Origin: Virgibacillus alimentarius
Lineage (GTDB): Bacteria; Bacillota; Bacilli; Bacillales; Amphibacillaceae
Length of the DNA stretch: 38,452 bases
Reading direction: 5' to 3'
Assembly (NCBI RefSeq): GCF_000709085.1
Contig: NZ_JFBD01000071.1
Span: 1 to 38,452, forward strand
Positions within the stretch are counted from its first letter, which is position 1. Every line of letters starts with the position of its first letter. Below the pieces are notes generated by a model. That model ran no database searches and was not told the DNA's origin. It saw only the letters and a list, made by a program, of their open reading frames with translations. The position numbers were made by a program, and so were the translations under genes. Positions 8,842 through 17,683 of the stretch are shown one piece after another.

Positions 8842-9996
8842 CTATTTAAGTTTCATAATACGATCTGTTTGACTTATGATATCTGTTACTCTGACACCAA
8901 AGTTTTCATCAATAACAACAACTTCTCCTTGAGCAATTAGTTTACCATTAACTAATATATCCACTGGTTCACCAGCTAACTTATCAAGTTCAATGACCGA
9001 GCCTGATGATACATTCAAAATCTCCCTAATGGTCCTCTTTGTTCTACCGAGCTCTACTGTGATACTTAAAGGAATGTCTAAAAGCATATCCAAATTTTTC
9101 TGTGCATTTTGATCTAGCTCTACATGATTAAATTCGGAAAATGAAGCTTGTTGAATTGTGGCATGTTCCCTATCAATAGCATTTCCGATATATTGCGGTG
9201 CTGTATGACTTTTTTCCTGATCCTGCATCGGCTCTTGGATATTGATTGGTTTTTCATGAGCTGGTTTTTCAAATTGTTCCACTGTTAATGCGGCTTCATT
9301 GTTAGTATCCATCGTCGGTCCATGTAACAAATGACTCACCAATTCATTTGCAAATGGAATCGGTATAAGCTGCATAATATTGGAATCTATTAATTCACCA
9401 ACTTTTAATTGAAAAGAAACCTTTACAAAAACTTCTTCCTGTGCATCAGGCCTCATGCCCTCTTCTGTCTCCTCTGAACTTACTAGTTTAATAGAAGGTG
9501 GTGATATATCAACACGTTTATCAAAAACAGTGGACATACTAGTCGCAGCCGCTCCCATCATTTGATTCATTACTTCTTGTACAGCACTTAGATGTATATC
9601 ATTTAACTCTTTAGTTGGAGAAGTACCATCTCCACCAAGCATAATATCTGAAATAATTGCTGCATCTTCTGATTTAATAACGAATATGTTTTTTCCTTTA
9701 AATCCTTCTATATAGTTCACCCGAATGCTTACATATTCAAAAGAAAACTCCTCATAGATTTCTTCCTTATTAATTATTGAAACTACCGGTGTCGTAATCG
9801 CCACTTTTTGTTTCAGTAATGTTGAAAGTGTTGTAGCGGAACTGCCAAAAGAAATATTTCCTATTTCACCTAATGTATCTATTTCGATCGTTGATAAATA
9901 ATCACCAACATTTGATTCTGACCCATTCTCATCTTTATCCGAACTTATTTCTAAAAGAGCATCAATTTCATCTTGGGAAAGCGTATTATCCGGCAT
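8842..9996 (-). CDS. fliY: FliY, C-ring protein and CheY-P phosphatase
   Basis: FliY combines three parts. An N-terminal CheY-P-binding peptide LSQDEIDALLEIS lies at residues 6-18. A CheC-like phosphatase region follows, with EIDTLGEIGNISFGSSATT near 38-56 and a second SAVQEVMNQMMGAAATS signature. The C-terminal FliN domain (LDMLLDIPLSITVELGRTK to the end) builds the switch ring. The linker around 235-285 is low in conservation. The 384 residues are near the B. subtilis length. The ATG at 9996 immediately follows the fliM stop. This N-terminal peptide is intact, unlike the one in fliM next door. Confidence 0.94.
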   Translation of the reverse strand: MPDNTLSQDEIDALLEISSDKDENGSESNVGDYLSTIEIDTLGEIGNISFGSSATTLSTLLKQKVAITTPVVSIINKEEIYEEFSFEYVSIRVNYIEGFKGKNIFVIKSEDAAIISDIMLGGDGTSPTKELNDIHLSAVQEVMNQMMGAAATSMSTVFDKRVDISPPSIKLVSSEETEEGMRPDAQEEVFVKVSFQLKVGELIDSNIMQLIPIPFANELVSHLLHGPTMDTNNEAALTVEQFEKPAHEKPINIQEPMQDQEKSHTAPQYIGNAIDREHATIQQASFSEFNHVELDQNAQKNLDMLLDIPLSITVELGRTKRTIREILNVSSGSVIELDKLAGEPVDILVNGKLIAQGEVVVIDENFGVRVTDIISQTDRIMKLK

Positions 9997-10984
9997 TTAT
10001 TTCTCCCCCTTTATTTCTGACAATATTTGTACAGACATGTTATTATTATATTTTCCCGGTTGAATATAAAACTTCGGTTCATTATTTATAGTTAGAGTAA
10101 GCGGATGATCTATTGGATTCTTTAAAGCAATAACATCACTTTTACTTAGGTTTATGAACTCCTGAATCGTAATCGTTGCTTCCCCTAAAATTGCTTTTGC
10201 TTCTACTTGGGCATGTTGAATATTTTTAGATAGCTTTTCAAAAGCTTCCGGATCTCTTTTTTTAGTATTTGTTTGCATCCAATAATGGACTGACAATTTC
10301 GATATGATTGGCTCCAATACGATATGGGGAATACAAATATTAATCATTCCACTCGTTCCCCCAATTTCCGTATTTAATGAGACAACAACTACTGTTTCAT
10401 TTGGTGATACCATTTGTAAAAATTGGGGGTTGACTTCAAATTCTTCTAAAACAGGATTAATTTCTACAATCGTTGACCAGGCTTCTTTTAATTTATAAAT
10501 TGCCTTTTCAAAAAGTTGTGACATAAGGATGGTTTCTATTTCTGTTAAATTATCAATCTTATTGACACTGTTTCCTTTTCCGCCAAGAATTAGATCAAGT
10601 AATCCATAGGCAATATTCGGATTTACTTCCATTAAAACGTTTCCTTCAAGAGGTGCCACGCTATAAATATTTAACACTGTCATTTTGGGTATCGAGCGAA
10701 TAAATTCCTCAAATGGTATTTGATCGACAGACGCGACCGAAATATTAACATAAGTACGTAATTTAGCAGAAAAGAAAGTAGTCAATAAGCGGGCATAATT
10801 TTCATGAATTCGACTTATACTTCGAATTTGATCTTTTGAAAATCTTAGGGCTCGTTTGAAATCATAGACACGCACTTTTTTTTCATTTTCTTCTTTTTTT
10901 TAATTCTTCTGCATCCATTTCACCAGACGTAATTGCAGATAAAAGCGCATCTATTTCATTTTGCGAAAGAACTTCATCTACCAA
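9997..10984 (-). pseudogene. fliM: fliM, flagellar switch protein, frameshifted at an A8 tract
   Basis: FliM is the switch-ring protein that binds CheY-P. From a TTG at 10984, behind the AGGTG ribosome binding site, 33 codons encode the N-terminal CheY-binding peptide LSQNEIDALLSAI and linker GEMDAEELKK, then stop at 10883-10885. The remainder (KKVRVYDFKRALRFSKDQIR to the end) is in the next frame and is open for 292 codons from a GTG at 10875. The shift is at the run of eight T at 10894-10901 on the plus strand; seven would give a continuous protein of about 328 residues, close to B. subtilis. Reinitiation at the GTG, 7 bases past the stop, could make FliM lacking only the CheY-P-binding tail. 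Confidence 0.85.
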
Positions 10985-11033
10985 AAAAATCACCTACATA
11001 TTGGAGTTTTACATTTATTGATGAATGATACAG

Positions 11034-11453
11034 TCATTGTAAAATTTTACTGATTGTATACACATCTGTTATTTTACCTTCTGACATTACATCGTTTACT
11101 TTTGATTGAATATCTTTTTCTAATTCGGATAAATTTGTCCTCACATCACCCTCATCCATTTTAGTTAATTCTTTTATTAATATATTTTTCAATTGAAATT
11201 CACGTGTTGTAATTTCTTCCTTCGCACTTTCGCTATCGGTTAAAATTTGGAATTGGATCCGAACAAAACTTCCATCCTTTAAATCTGTGGTTATCTCAGG
11301 TGTTTTATACGAATATTCAACCATTTTATCAATCGATTGCGCTTCACTTTTTTCAGGTTTCTCCTTTATGTAGATAAAAACAGCGAATATAACTACTCCA
11401 ACCAAAAGTAAAAAAAGAAAAATAATCATTGTTTTAACTAACTTACTCAACAT
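11034..11453 (-). CDS. fliL: FliL, stator-associated flagellar membrane protein
   Basis: FliL is a single-pass basal-body protein that supports stator function. The 139-residue product (B. subtilis 140) has one membrane helix at about 9-29 followed by a short linker and an extracellular stomatin-like domain with TREFQLKNILIKELTKM. The ATG at 11453 has a GTAGGTG ribosome binding site. In B. subtilis flbD lies directly before fliL; here only about 73 bases separate flgE and fliL. Confidence 0.92.
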   Translation of the reverse strand: MLSKLVKTMIIFLFLLLVGVVIFAVFIYIKEKPEKSEAQSIDKMVEYSYKTPEITTDLKDGSFVRIQFQILTDSESAKEEITTREFQLKNILIKELTKMDEGDVRTNLSELEKDIQSKVNDVMSEGKITDVYTISKILQ

Positions 11454-11510
11454 TCACACCTACTTCATGAGATAATCAGTATCTAGGTAGAATAATGGCT
11501 TATCACCCTT
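11443..11510 (-). pseudogene. possible flbD (swrD) remnant between flgE and fliL
   Basis: A clear ribosome binding site (AAAAGGGTGAT, about 11500-11510) precedes ATTATTCTACC rather than a start codon. The following codons read I-I-L-P-R, resembling the M-I-x-L-T-R start of FlbD. A second short frame, LSHEVGVNVE, overlaps the fliL start and ends at 11443. FlbD is about 70 residues and normally occupies this slot. An internal deletion leaving both ends is a reasonable but weakly supported reading. FlbD/SwrD raises motor torque in B. subtilis. Confidence 0.25.
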
Positions 11511-11526
11511 TTCCTATTTACTTAGT

Positions 11527-12324
11527 TTATCTCTTTAAATTAACTAGCTCTTGTAAAATCTCATCAGAAGTTGTAATAATTCTCGTATTAGCCTGAAAAC
11601 CACGTTGAGCTGTTATCATTTCGGTAAACTCCTCTGATAAATCTACGTTTGACATTTCTAGTGCACCACTGACAATTGAAGTTTCAGCATTCCCACTTTC
11701 TGGTGCAACAATTCCTCCAAAACCCGCATTAGTTGTTTCCAAATACAAACTATTTCCGTCCTTTTCGAGACCACCTGGATTAGAAAACATAGCTAAACCG
11801 ATTTGACCTGCACTTTCCTGGTTACCATTTTCAACATAAGTTACATCACCATTGGTTTGTATATTAAAATTTGATGCATTTTCTGGAATACTTTGAAGAA
11901 CATTTCCATTTGTTCCAACAAGTTTGTGTCCATCTGCATTCACAATGAAACCATCATTGTCTAAATAAAAATTACCGGCACGTGTGTATGCCTTCGTACC
12001 ATCTCCCGTGTCCAGTACAAACATTCCGTCTCCTTCTAATTGTAGGTCTAGTGTTCTATCCGTTGTTTGTTTGGAACCTTGTGTATGTATGTTATCAATC
12101 GTACCAAGCTGCGCACCTGTTCCCACTTGTTTTGGATTGACACCTCCGCGGTTTGGGGTAGGTCCTTGTGCAGCAGATGACATTTGACTCATAGCATCTT
12201 GAAAAGTTGCTCTTCCTTTTTTAAAACCAGTTGTATTTACGTTTGCAATATTATTACCTATTACGTCTAATTTTGTTTGAAATCCTTTCATACCTGATAT
12301 ACCTGAATACATGGAACGTAACAT
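11527..12324 (-). CDS. flgE: FlgE, flagellar hook protein (FlgG-like)
   Basis: This is the hook subunit, equivalent to B. subtilis FlgE (264 residues), which databases often label FlgG. The product has 265 residues starting MLRSMYSGISGMKGFQTKLD, the N-terminal heptad region of rod/hook proteins, and ends with EFTEMITAQRGFQANTRIIT and EILQELVNLKR, the matching C-terminal helix. The frame extends upstream to 12390, but the AAGGGGGAAAA ribosome binding site fixes the ATG at 12324. The gene follows flgD, the hook cap scaffold. Confidence 0.94.
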   Translation of the reverse strand: MLRSMYSGISGMKGFQTKLDVIGNNIANVNTTGFKKGRATFQDAMSQMSSAAQGPTPNRGGVNPKQVGTGAQLGTIDNIHTQGSKQTTDRTLDLQLEGDGMFVLDTGDGTKAYTRAGNFYLDNDGFIVNADGHKLVGTNGNVLQSIPENASNFNIQTNGDVTYVENGNQESAGQIGLAMFSNPGGLEKDGNSLYLETTNAGFGGIVAPESGNAETSIVSGALEMSNVDLSEEFTEMITAQRGFQANTRIITTSDEILQELVNLKR

Positions 12325-12405
12325 TTTATTTTCCCCCTTATTTTTATTTGATTTTATCTCTACCATCAATGGCTTTGAGATTTTTGGCATGCACTCATTT
12401 TATTG

Positions 12406-12855
12406 TCAGTCTTTTTCAGCAGTTGTATCGTTTATTTGCAAAATAGAGTCTGCATATACTTCTTCCCCATTCTCTAATGCTAAGATAGCCCAGCCATCTT
12501 TTTGACTTACAGCTATTACATTACTAGTCTCAACATCTAATTTTTCTCCAGTTTCTTCATCAAACGTTGGATAGGAAACATTGGTACCCACCAGATGACT
12601 GTATTTAATAACTGGCGATATTAGCTGACTCTCCACTAGATTATCTATGGAAGACCTCATATTCATTAACTGTTCCAACGAGGAGAAAGTAGTCATTTGA
12701 GAAACAAATTCACGATCATCCATTGGATTTAATGGATCTTGGTTTTGCAATTGTGTCATCAAAATTTTCATAAATTCATCTTTTCCAAGTTGGTTTCCTG
12801 GACTTCTAGATGTAGACTGATTTTTTAAATATAACGTTGTATCTATCGTGGGCAT
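12406..12855 (-). CDS. flgD: FlgD, hook capping/scaffold protein
   Basis: FlgD caps the growing hook. The product has 149 residues with the conserved N-terminal export/assembly part NQLGKDEFMKILMTQLQNQD near 21-40 and LNPMDDREFVSQMTTFSSLEQLMNM near 42-66. The C-terminal part is short, as in Bacillus. The ATG at 12855 is preferred, because AGGTG six bases upstream is its ribosome binding site; an in-frame GTG at 12864 lies within that site. The start directly follows the fliK stop. Confidence 0.93.
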   Translation of the reverse strand: MPTIDTTLYLKNQSTSRSPGNQLGKDEFMKILMTQLQNQDPLNPMDDREFVSQMTTFSSLEQLMNMRSSIDNLVESQLISPVIKYSHLVGTNVSYPTFDEETGEKLDVETSNVIAVSQKDGWAILALENGEEVYADSILQINDTTAEKD

Positions 12856-12864
12856 TTTTAACAC

Positions 12865-14520
12865 CTACACTTTCTCATTCATTAATAACTCATGAAAATG
12901 GACCTCTGTATCCTCATTTGATTGCTTATTTTGCTTTGATTGTCCAGGATGATTTTGATCCTCTTTATTTGCTTGCTCCTGTTCTCTCTCTTTTTCATAT
13001 AATTCTTGGTTGGATTGAAAATTCACATCTAGTTTTTCAATGGTAATCTGATGTGGTGAGAACATACTTTTAAGCTGATGTATATTAGATTGCAATATCT
13101 CTTTTGTTGCCTGGGACGTAACAATTATTTTTACTGTCATGTCACCACCAACCTGTGTTAATCGAAGCCTTATTTCTCCTAAAGTATCAGGACGAAGTGC
13201 AATGGATAGTTGGTTTATCCCATTAGGTTTTGCTAAAAATTTACTTCTCCTTATTATGTTTTGAAATTGATCCATGATATCCTGATCAACTGGATAAGAA
13301 CCTTGTATCTGTGACATATTCACATAAATCGCGTATTGCTCCAGCTTAGATATTGACATGCTTGAAAAAGAACTACCTAATCCAGCAGGTTTATACCCAA
13401 AGGAATTATTATTCATTACTTTTTGAACAAAATTAACAATGTTAGACTCTGTCACATCAGAATCCAAATCACCATATTGTTGCAGGGCAAACTGATGCTT
13501 TCTTTGAAAGACGTCTAGTAAGCTTCTCCAGATTTTCGTTTCTATTGTATCTTCGTTCGTTTGTGGTTTAATTTGGTTTTCCTTCGCATTATACTTCTTT
13601 TCTAACATTATCCATTGTTCAATGAATGCTAAAAGCTTTGGTGCTATTTTTTTGATTTCTTGGTTGCTTGAAACTTGAGCAATTAACTTCTCGGCCTTTT
13701 GTACTATTTCTGTAAAATACTTTTTGATTTCTACATCTGTTCTTCCTAAATTATCTTGTATTACTTTTTGAGGTTTGGCGTCTTTATAACTGCCGATAAA
13801 AGATTTTATACCCTCAAAAAAATGATCAGAATTGACTTTTATATCTTTCTGGTCATTTAAATGATTAAGAGGTATACTTGGTATTTTATAAACTATTTTG
13901 GCGACATCTGCGTGAGTATTATCCTGGACCATAGTGGATTGGTTTCGTTTATTATGTGCAGTATGTAATGCCTTCCAATTCTTATTTTCTTTAAGAACCC
14001 CGTTTATCATTTTCATTTCTGTTATTTCGCTTTCGCTATAATAATCCTTATTCATTGTTTCCGATTGCTTCAATGCTAGAAGTTCCGCTTTTATCGTTTT
14101 GTTGAAATCTTGTTCATTAGAAACTTGCGTTAATTCCTCTCCTTCCTTATCTCTTATTCTAAGAAATGGAGATATTGACGAGAGATCTAATGAAAACATC
14201 TGTTCTTGAAAACTAGGTATTAAATTCGAATCCCAATCAGATTTACCTTTCTTTTGAACAACGAGGGGAATAGAGGACTGGGGTTCTTCCCCTTCTTCTA
14301 GGATTTTTTTAGGTCTTGTGAACCAATCATGGTGAAAATTAACAGTCCTTCTTGAGTCTTTTTCAAATTTTCTTCTTTTTTCATTACTCATTTCATCATC
14401 AACGTTTTTCTGGTTATTGAATAGTTGGTGAAAAAAGTTACCTCTCTCTTCATTCTCATTTATATTATCTTTCGTAAAACTTGAAGAATAATTTTCTCGG
14501 GTTAGTGGATGAATATGCAT
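12865..14520 (-). CDS. fliK: FliK, hook-length control protein
   Basis: FliK measures the hook and triggers FlhB switching. The 551-residue product has a long, charged, poorly conserved N-terminal region and the conserved C-terminal domain at about 425-515, with QLSIALRPDTLGEIRLRLTQ and MTVKIIVTSQATKEIL. A Gln/Asn/Lys-rich tail follows. The ATG at 14520 is chosen over an in-frame TTG at 14538, because GAGGGGGTG lies between them. The identity of the N-terminal half rests on position between ylxF and flgD. Confidence 0.9.
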   Translation of the reverse strand: MHIHPLTRENYSSSFTKDNINENEERGNFFHQLFNNQKNVDDEMSNEKRRKFEKDSRRTVNFHHDWFTRPKKILEEGEEPQSSIPLVVQKKGKSDWDSNLIPSFQEQMFSLDLSSISPFLRIRDKEGEELTQVSNEQDFNKTIKAELLALKQSETMNKDYYSESEITEMKMINGVLKENKNWKALHTAHNKRNQSTMVQDNTHADVAKIVYKIPSIPLNHLNDQKDIKVNSDHFFEGIKSFIGSYKDAKPQKVIQDNLGRTDVEIKKYFTEIVQKAEKLIAQVSSNQEIKKIAPKLLAFIEQWIMLEKKYNAKENQIKPQTNEDTIETKIWRSLLDVFQRKHQFALQQYGDLDSDVTESNIVNFVQKVMNNNSFGYKPAGLGSSFSSMSISKLEQYAIYVNMSQIQGSYPVDQDIMDQFQNIIRRSKFLAKPNGINQLSIALRPDTLGEIRLRLTQVGGDMTVKIIVTSQATKEILQSNIHQLKSMFSPHQITIEKLDVNFQSNQELYEKEREQEQANKEDQNHPGQSKQNKQSNEDTEVHFHELLMNEKV

Positions 14521-14546
14521 CTCTGCACCCCCTCTCAAATATGTAT

Positions 14547-15149
14547 CTATTCACTAATGTTAATCAAGAGCTGTGTATATTCCGCTGCTAAGCTAGGATC
14601 CATTGCTTCAAAAATTTTACCACGCGCATCATTTGGTAATTGCTCTAAAACAGCAAGACCTACTTCCTTATCTAATTTTTGAAATATCAGGGCTGCTTGT
14701 GTCTCATCCATCTTTTTAAAAGAGGCTGAAACGGTTTTTATTGTATCTCTCTTCTCTAGCTCTTTCGTTTTTTCTTCTTCCTTAACAGTTTTTCCGCTTT
14801 TATTTTTGTTTTTCTCTTTTATCAAATCTTGCTCTAATTGATCAATGGTACTTTCAAGATCATCAATTTTTTTATTTAACTGTTCAATCTCCTTATCTTT
14901 ATTAGCAATTTTTGTTTTTATCCTCTCTGTATTATTCATTGCATTCTCCTTTTTAGAGGAAGTAACGAGAGAGGAAACTACTGGTAAATTAATCCTAGAT
15001 TTTTCCACCCAGTCAATTACATTGAAACCTGCAACGGATAAGATAACAATGGTTATCAATGTAACAAGAATAAAGGGAATAATGATGGCGTAAAAAAACC
15101 ATCGTACTGTATTCTTTTTATTATTTTTACTATTCATCGACTTAGCCAT
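14547..15149 (-). CDS. ylxF: YlxF, MotE-like membrane protein of the fla/che operon
   Basis: The product has about 200 residues from the ATG at 15149. It has a membrane helix near 15-40 (FFYAIIIPFILVTLITIVIL), a long coiled coil near 75-110 rich in Glu, Lys and Asn, and a C-terminal MgtE-N-like domain (ALIFQKLDKEVGLAVLEQLP, DARGKIFEAMDPSLAAEYTQ). This is the layout of YlxF/MotE, which chaperones the motor in related bacteria; its role in Bacillus is not well defined. A GGTGAGG ribosome binding site supports this start rather than one at 15197 inside fliJ. Confidence 0.85.
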   Translation of the reverse strand: MAKSMNSKNNKKNTVRWFFYAIIIPFILVTLITIVILSVAGFNVIDWVEKSRINLPVVSSLVTSSKKENAMNNTERIKTKIANKDKEIEQLNKKIDDLESTIDQLEQDLIKEKNKNKSGKTVKEEEKTKELEKRDTIKTVSASFKKMDETQAALIFQKLDKEVGLAVLEQLPNDARGKIFEAMDPSLAAEYTQLLINISE

Positions 15150-15162
15150 ATCCCTCACCTGA

Positions 15163-15600
15163 TTAACTTCGAATATGTTGTTGAATTGAAATTTCATCCA
15201 TTGCTAAATTTTCATCTTTCTTTTCTTTTTCTTTTTTAGACATTTCTCGATGCTTTAGAATGGATTGAAATTTTTTCATTTCAATATGTGCATCTTTCAG
15301 TTTCATTTGCTTGAAATTCATTACATTCCTTGCTTTGTTAACCTCTGCTTGTAGATTGATAATTTGTTTATTTAATCTTTCAATATAGATCATCTGCTCC
15401 CTAATCTTTTCAATCGGTACTTCTTTCTCTACATTGCTATCATAAAAGCTTTCTGCGTCTTCTTTTCTTTTTAATAGTGTATATAACTGGTTAGCAACCT
15501 CTTCGAATAAGGTTATTGATTGATTAAATGCTTTTTGTGCATCTGTCTTTTCTTTTTCGTATACACGTAAAATTTTAGATAACGCGATCGTTTCAGCCAT
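15163..15600 (-). CDS. fliJ: FliJ, flagellar export coiled-coil protein
   Basis: FliJ is the central stalk-like coiled coil of the FliH-FliI ATPase complex and an escort for export chaperones. The 145 residues are almost entirely charged and helical, matching family length. The start ATG shares one base with the fliI stop (TAATG), which implies coupled translation. Identification rests on length, coiled-coil character and position between fliI and ylxF; the early segment ILRVYEKEKTDAQKAFNQ is typical. Confidence 0.9.
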   Translation of the reverse strand: MAETIALSKILRVYEKEKTDAQKAFNQSITLFEEVANQLYTLLKRKEDAESFYDSNVEKEVPIEKIREQMIYIERLNKQIINLQAEVNKARNVMNFKQMKLKDAHIEMKKFQSILKHREMSKKEKEKKDENLAMDEISIQQHIRS

Positions 15601-16919
15601 TAATCCATCCCCTCACTAAATAACATCTGCATTTTTTCAATTGCATTTTCTAGTGTTTCCTGTTCAAATATATCTTGTTTTAAAAACGCTTGGATTTTTG
15701 GATAGTAAGCTATTGATCTGTCTATCTCATAATCAGTTCCTTTTTTATAAGCACCAATATGAATTAATTCACTATTTTCCTCATATGTAGCCATTAATGT
15801 ACGTACTTGTTTTGCCATTTCACGATGCTTTTGATCCGTTATGTGATTCATTACACGACTAATTGATTTCAATATATTGATCGCTGGAAATTGTCCTTGC
15901 TCAGCCAACTTTCGATCTAACACAAAATGCCCATCTAAAATCCCCCGTACTGTGTCTGCTATTGGTTCATTCATATCATCCCCATCTACTAAAACTGTGT
16001 AAAAGGCCGTTATCGTTCCCTTTTCACTAGAACCACTACGTTCCAATAATTTTGGTAATATAGCAAATACAGATGGTGTATATCCTTTTGTTGTCGGAGG
16101 CTCTCCAGTTGCCAACCCAATTTCTCTTTGTGCCATAGCTACCCTAGTAACGGAATCCATCATTAAATTAACCTGATAACCTAAATCACGAAAATATTCA
16201 CTAATTGCTGTTGCTGTATAAGCTCCTCTTATACGCATAAGTGCCGGTTGATCTGAAGTAGCTACAACAACAATTGTTTTTTTCAAACCATCCTCACCGA
16301 GGTCTTTTTCTATAAACTCTCTAACTTCCCGTCCTCGCTCACCAATTAAAGCTATTACATTTACATCCGCACTACTATTACGTGCAATCATTCCAAGTAG
16401 TGTACTCTTTCCTACCCCACTTCCCGCAAAAATACCAATTCGCTGTCCTTGTCCAACTGTTAACAATGAATCAATCGCCCTTATCCCTACTTGAATTGGT
16501 TCTGATATCGGCGCGCGTAACATTGGGTTCGGTGGCGATTGTTCAGTTATGTAATTTGATAGACCTTCAGGAAGTGGAGATTGATCAAGTATTTGCCCTA
16601 ATGAATCTACTACTTCGCCAATTAGTCTTTGTCCAATTTTCACTGTGAGCGATCTTCCTGTAGCTTCTACTAAACAACCTGGTCCAATTTCTACTACTTC
16701 TGTATACGGCATAAGTATAATTTTTTCACGATCAAAACCAACCACTTCAGCGAGAACGGGAGCTTTACAGTTTTTTAATACATGTATATGACATACTTCT
16801 CCAATATTGGCACTTGGTCCATGCGATTCAATCATAATTCCAACTACTCTTAAAACCTTCCCATACCGCTTATATGGATCTACTTTGTCAATGGCAGTAA
16901 GTAAATGGTCTATATTCAT
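15600..16919 (-). CDS. fliI: FliI, flagellar export ATPase
   Basis: FliI is the ATPase that powers and unlocks substrates for flagellar export. The 439-residue product has Walker A AGSGVGKS at 165-172, the catalytic-Glu-containing GERGREV near 194-200, LMMDSVTRVAMAQREIGLATGEPP (Walker B and the following helix) and a helical C-terminal domain. Length equals family norms. The ATG overlaps the fliH stop by 4 bases, and the stop overlaps the fliJ start by one. Confidence 0.97.
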   Translation of the reverse strand: MNIDHLLTAIDKVDPYKRYGKVLRVVGIMIESHGPSANIGEVCHIHVLKNCKAPVLAEVVGFDREKIILMPYTEVVEIGPGCLVEATGRSLTVKIGQRLIGEVVDSLGQILDQSPLPEGLSNYITEQSPPNPMLRAPISEPIQVGIRAIDSLLTVGQGQRIGIFAGSGVGKSTLLGMIARNSSADVNVIALIGERGREVREFIEKDLGEDGLKKTIVVVATSDQPALMRIRGAYTATAISEYFRDLGYQVNLMMDSVTRVAMAQREIGLATGEPPTTKGYTPSVFAILPKLLERSGSSEKGTITAFYTVLVDGDDMNEPIADTVRGILDGHFVLDRKLAEQGQFPAINILKSISRVMNHITDQKHREMAKQVRTLMATYEENSELIHIGAYKKGTDYEIDRSIAYYPKIQAFLKQDIFEQETLENAIEKMQMLFSEGMD

Positions 16920-17683
16920 TGTTTATTCTCCATCACTAATTCAAGCAGAGTATTACGTATTTGTTGTAATTGTGTATCAATACTTGCGTCTATTTGTCCA
17001 AAGGGATGTTCAATTAAACAATGGCCTTTTTCTGCATTCTTATCGATATGCAATGTAATATCTTTTTTATTTTCAAAAATATATTCTAATTCCTCTTTTT
17101 GTTGTAAAACATTTACGTAGTCATCGGGATTTAAATACATAATAATATCTGTTTGATCTTTTAATTCTTTGATCGCCTCTTTAACAATGATTAAAAATGC
17201 TTCAGGATTTGTCGATAGGTTTTGTTTCAACACTTTTTCCGCAGTTTGAATAGCTATTGCTAAAATCATATCTTCATTTTGTTCCACTGTATGATGGTAA
17301 TCTACAATAGCTGCGTCTATTATCGTATTTGCCTTTTCTAATAAATGCTCATATTGTTGGACACTTTCTTGCCTGCCTAATTCAAAGCCCGCACGATATC
17401 CTTCTTCTTTTGCTTGTTCCAAGTAACTTTGTTTTTCGATCTCCCAAATTTCTTTTTCCTTTTCAATCTTAGCCTTCGTTTCATTTAAAATATCTTGTTG
17501 TTGTTTTCTAAGTTTTTGTAACTTTTCATATCCTATTTGTATTTCCTCTTGTATCGCTTGGTATTCACTATCGTAGGATTCCCCCTCATGAATCTGTGCT
17601 TTATCCTTAATAAGTTCAATTGGTTTTATTTTAATTACTCTTTCTGTTAATTTTAAAGGGCTGGAAGAATAGAGCTTAGACAA
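16916..17683 (-). CDS. fliH: FliH, negative regulator/stator of the export ATPase
   Basis: FliH dimerises as a peripheral stalk and holds FliI at the export gate. The product has 255 residues: a long charged coiled coil to about 110 with the glycine-spaced AKEEGYRAGFELGRQE stretch, then a globular domain (AIQTAEKVLKQNLS, DDYVNVLQ, EKGHCLIEHPFGQIDASIDTQL). The start is a TTG at 17683 with GGAGGTGAT upstream inside fliG; the two genes overlap by 8 bases. Confidence 0.92.
   Translation of the reverse strand: MSKLYSSSPLKLTERVIKIKPIELIKDKAQIHEGESYDSEYQAIQEEIQIGYEKLQKLRKQQQDILNETKAKIEKEKEIWEIEKQSYLEQAKEEGYRAGFELGRQESVQQYEHLLEKANTIIDAAIVDYHHTVEQNEDMILAIAIQTAEKVLKQNLSTNPEAFLIIVKEAIKELKDQTDIIMYLNPDDYVNVLQQKEELEYIFENKKDITLHIDKNAEKGHCLIEHPFGQIDASIDTQLQQIRNTLLELVMENKQ

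Noticed and set aside
10876-10883. Second A8 tract in fliM
   Set aside because: It is in frame within EKKVRVYDF and does not disturb the reading frame.
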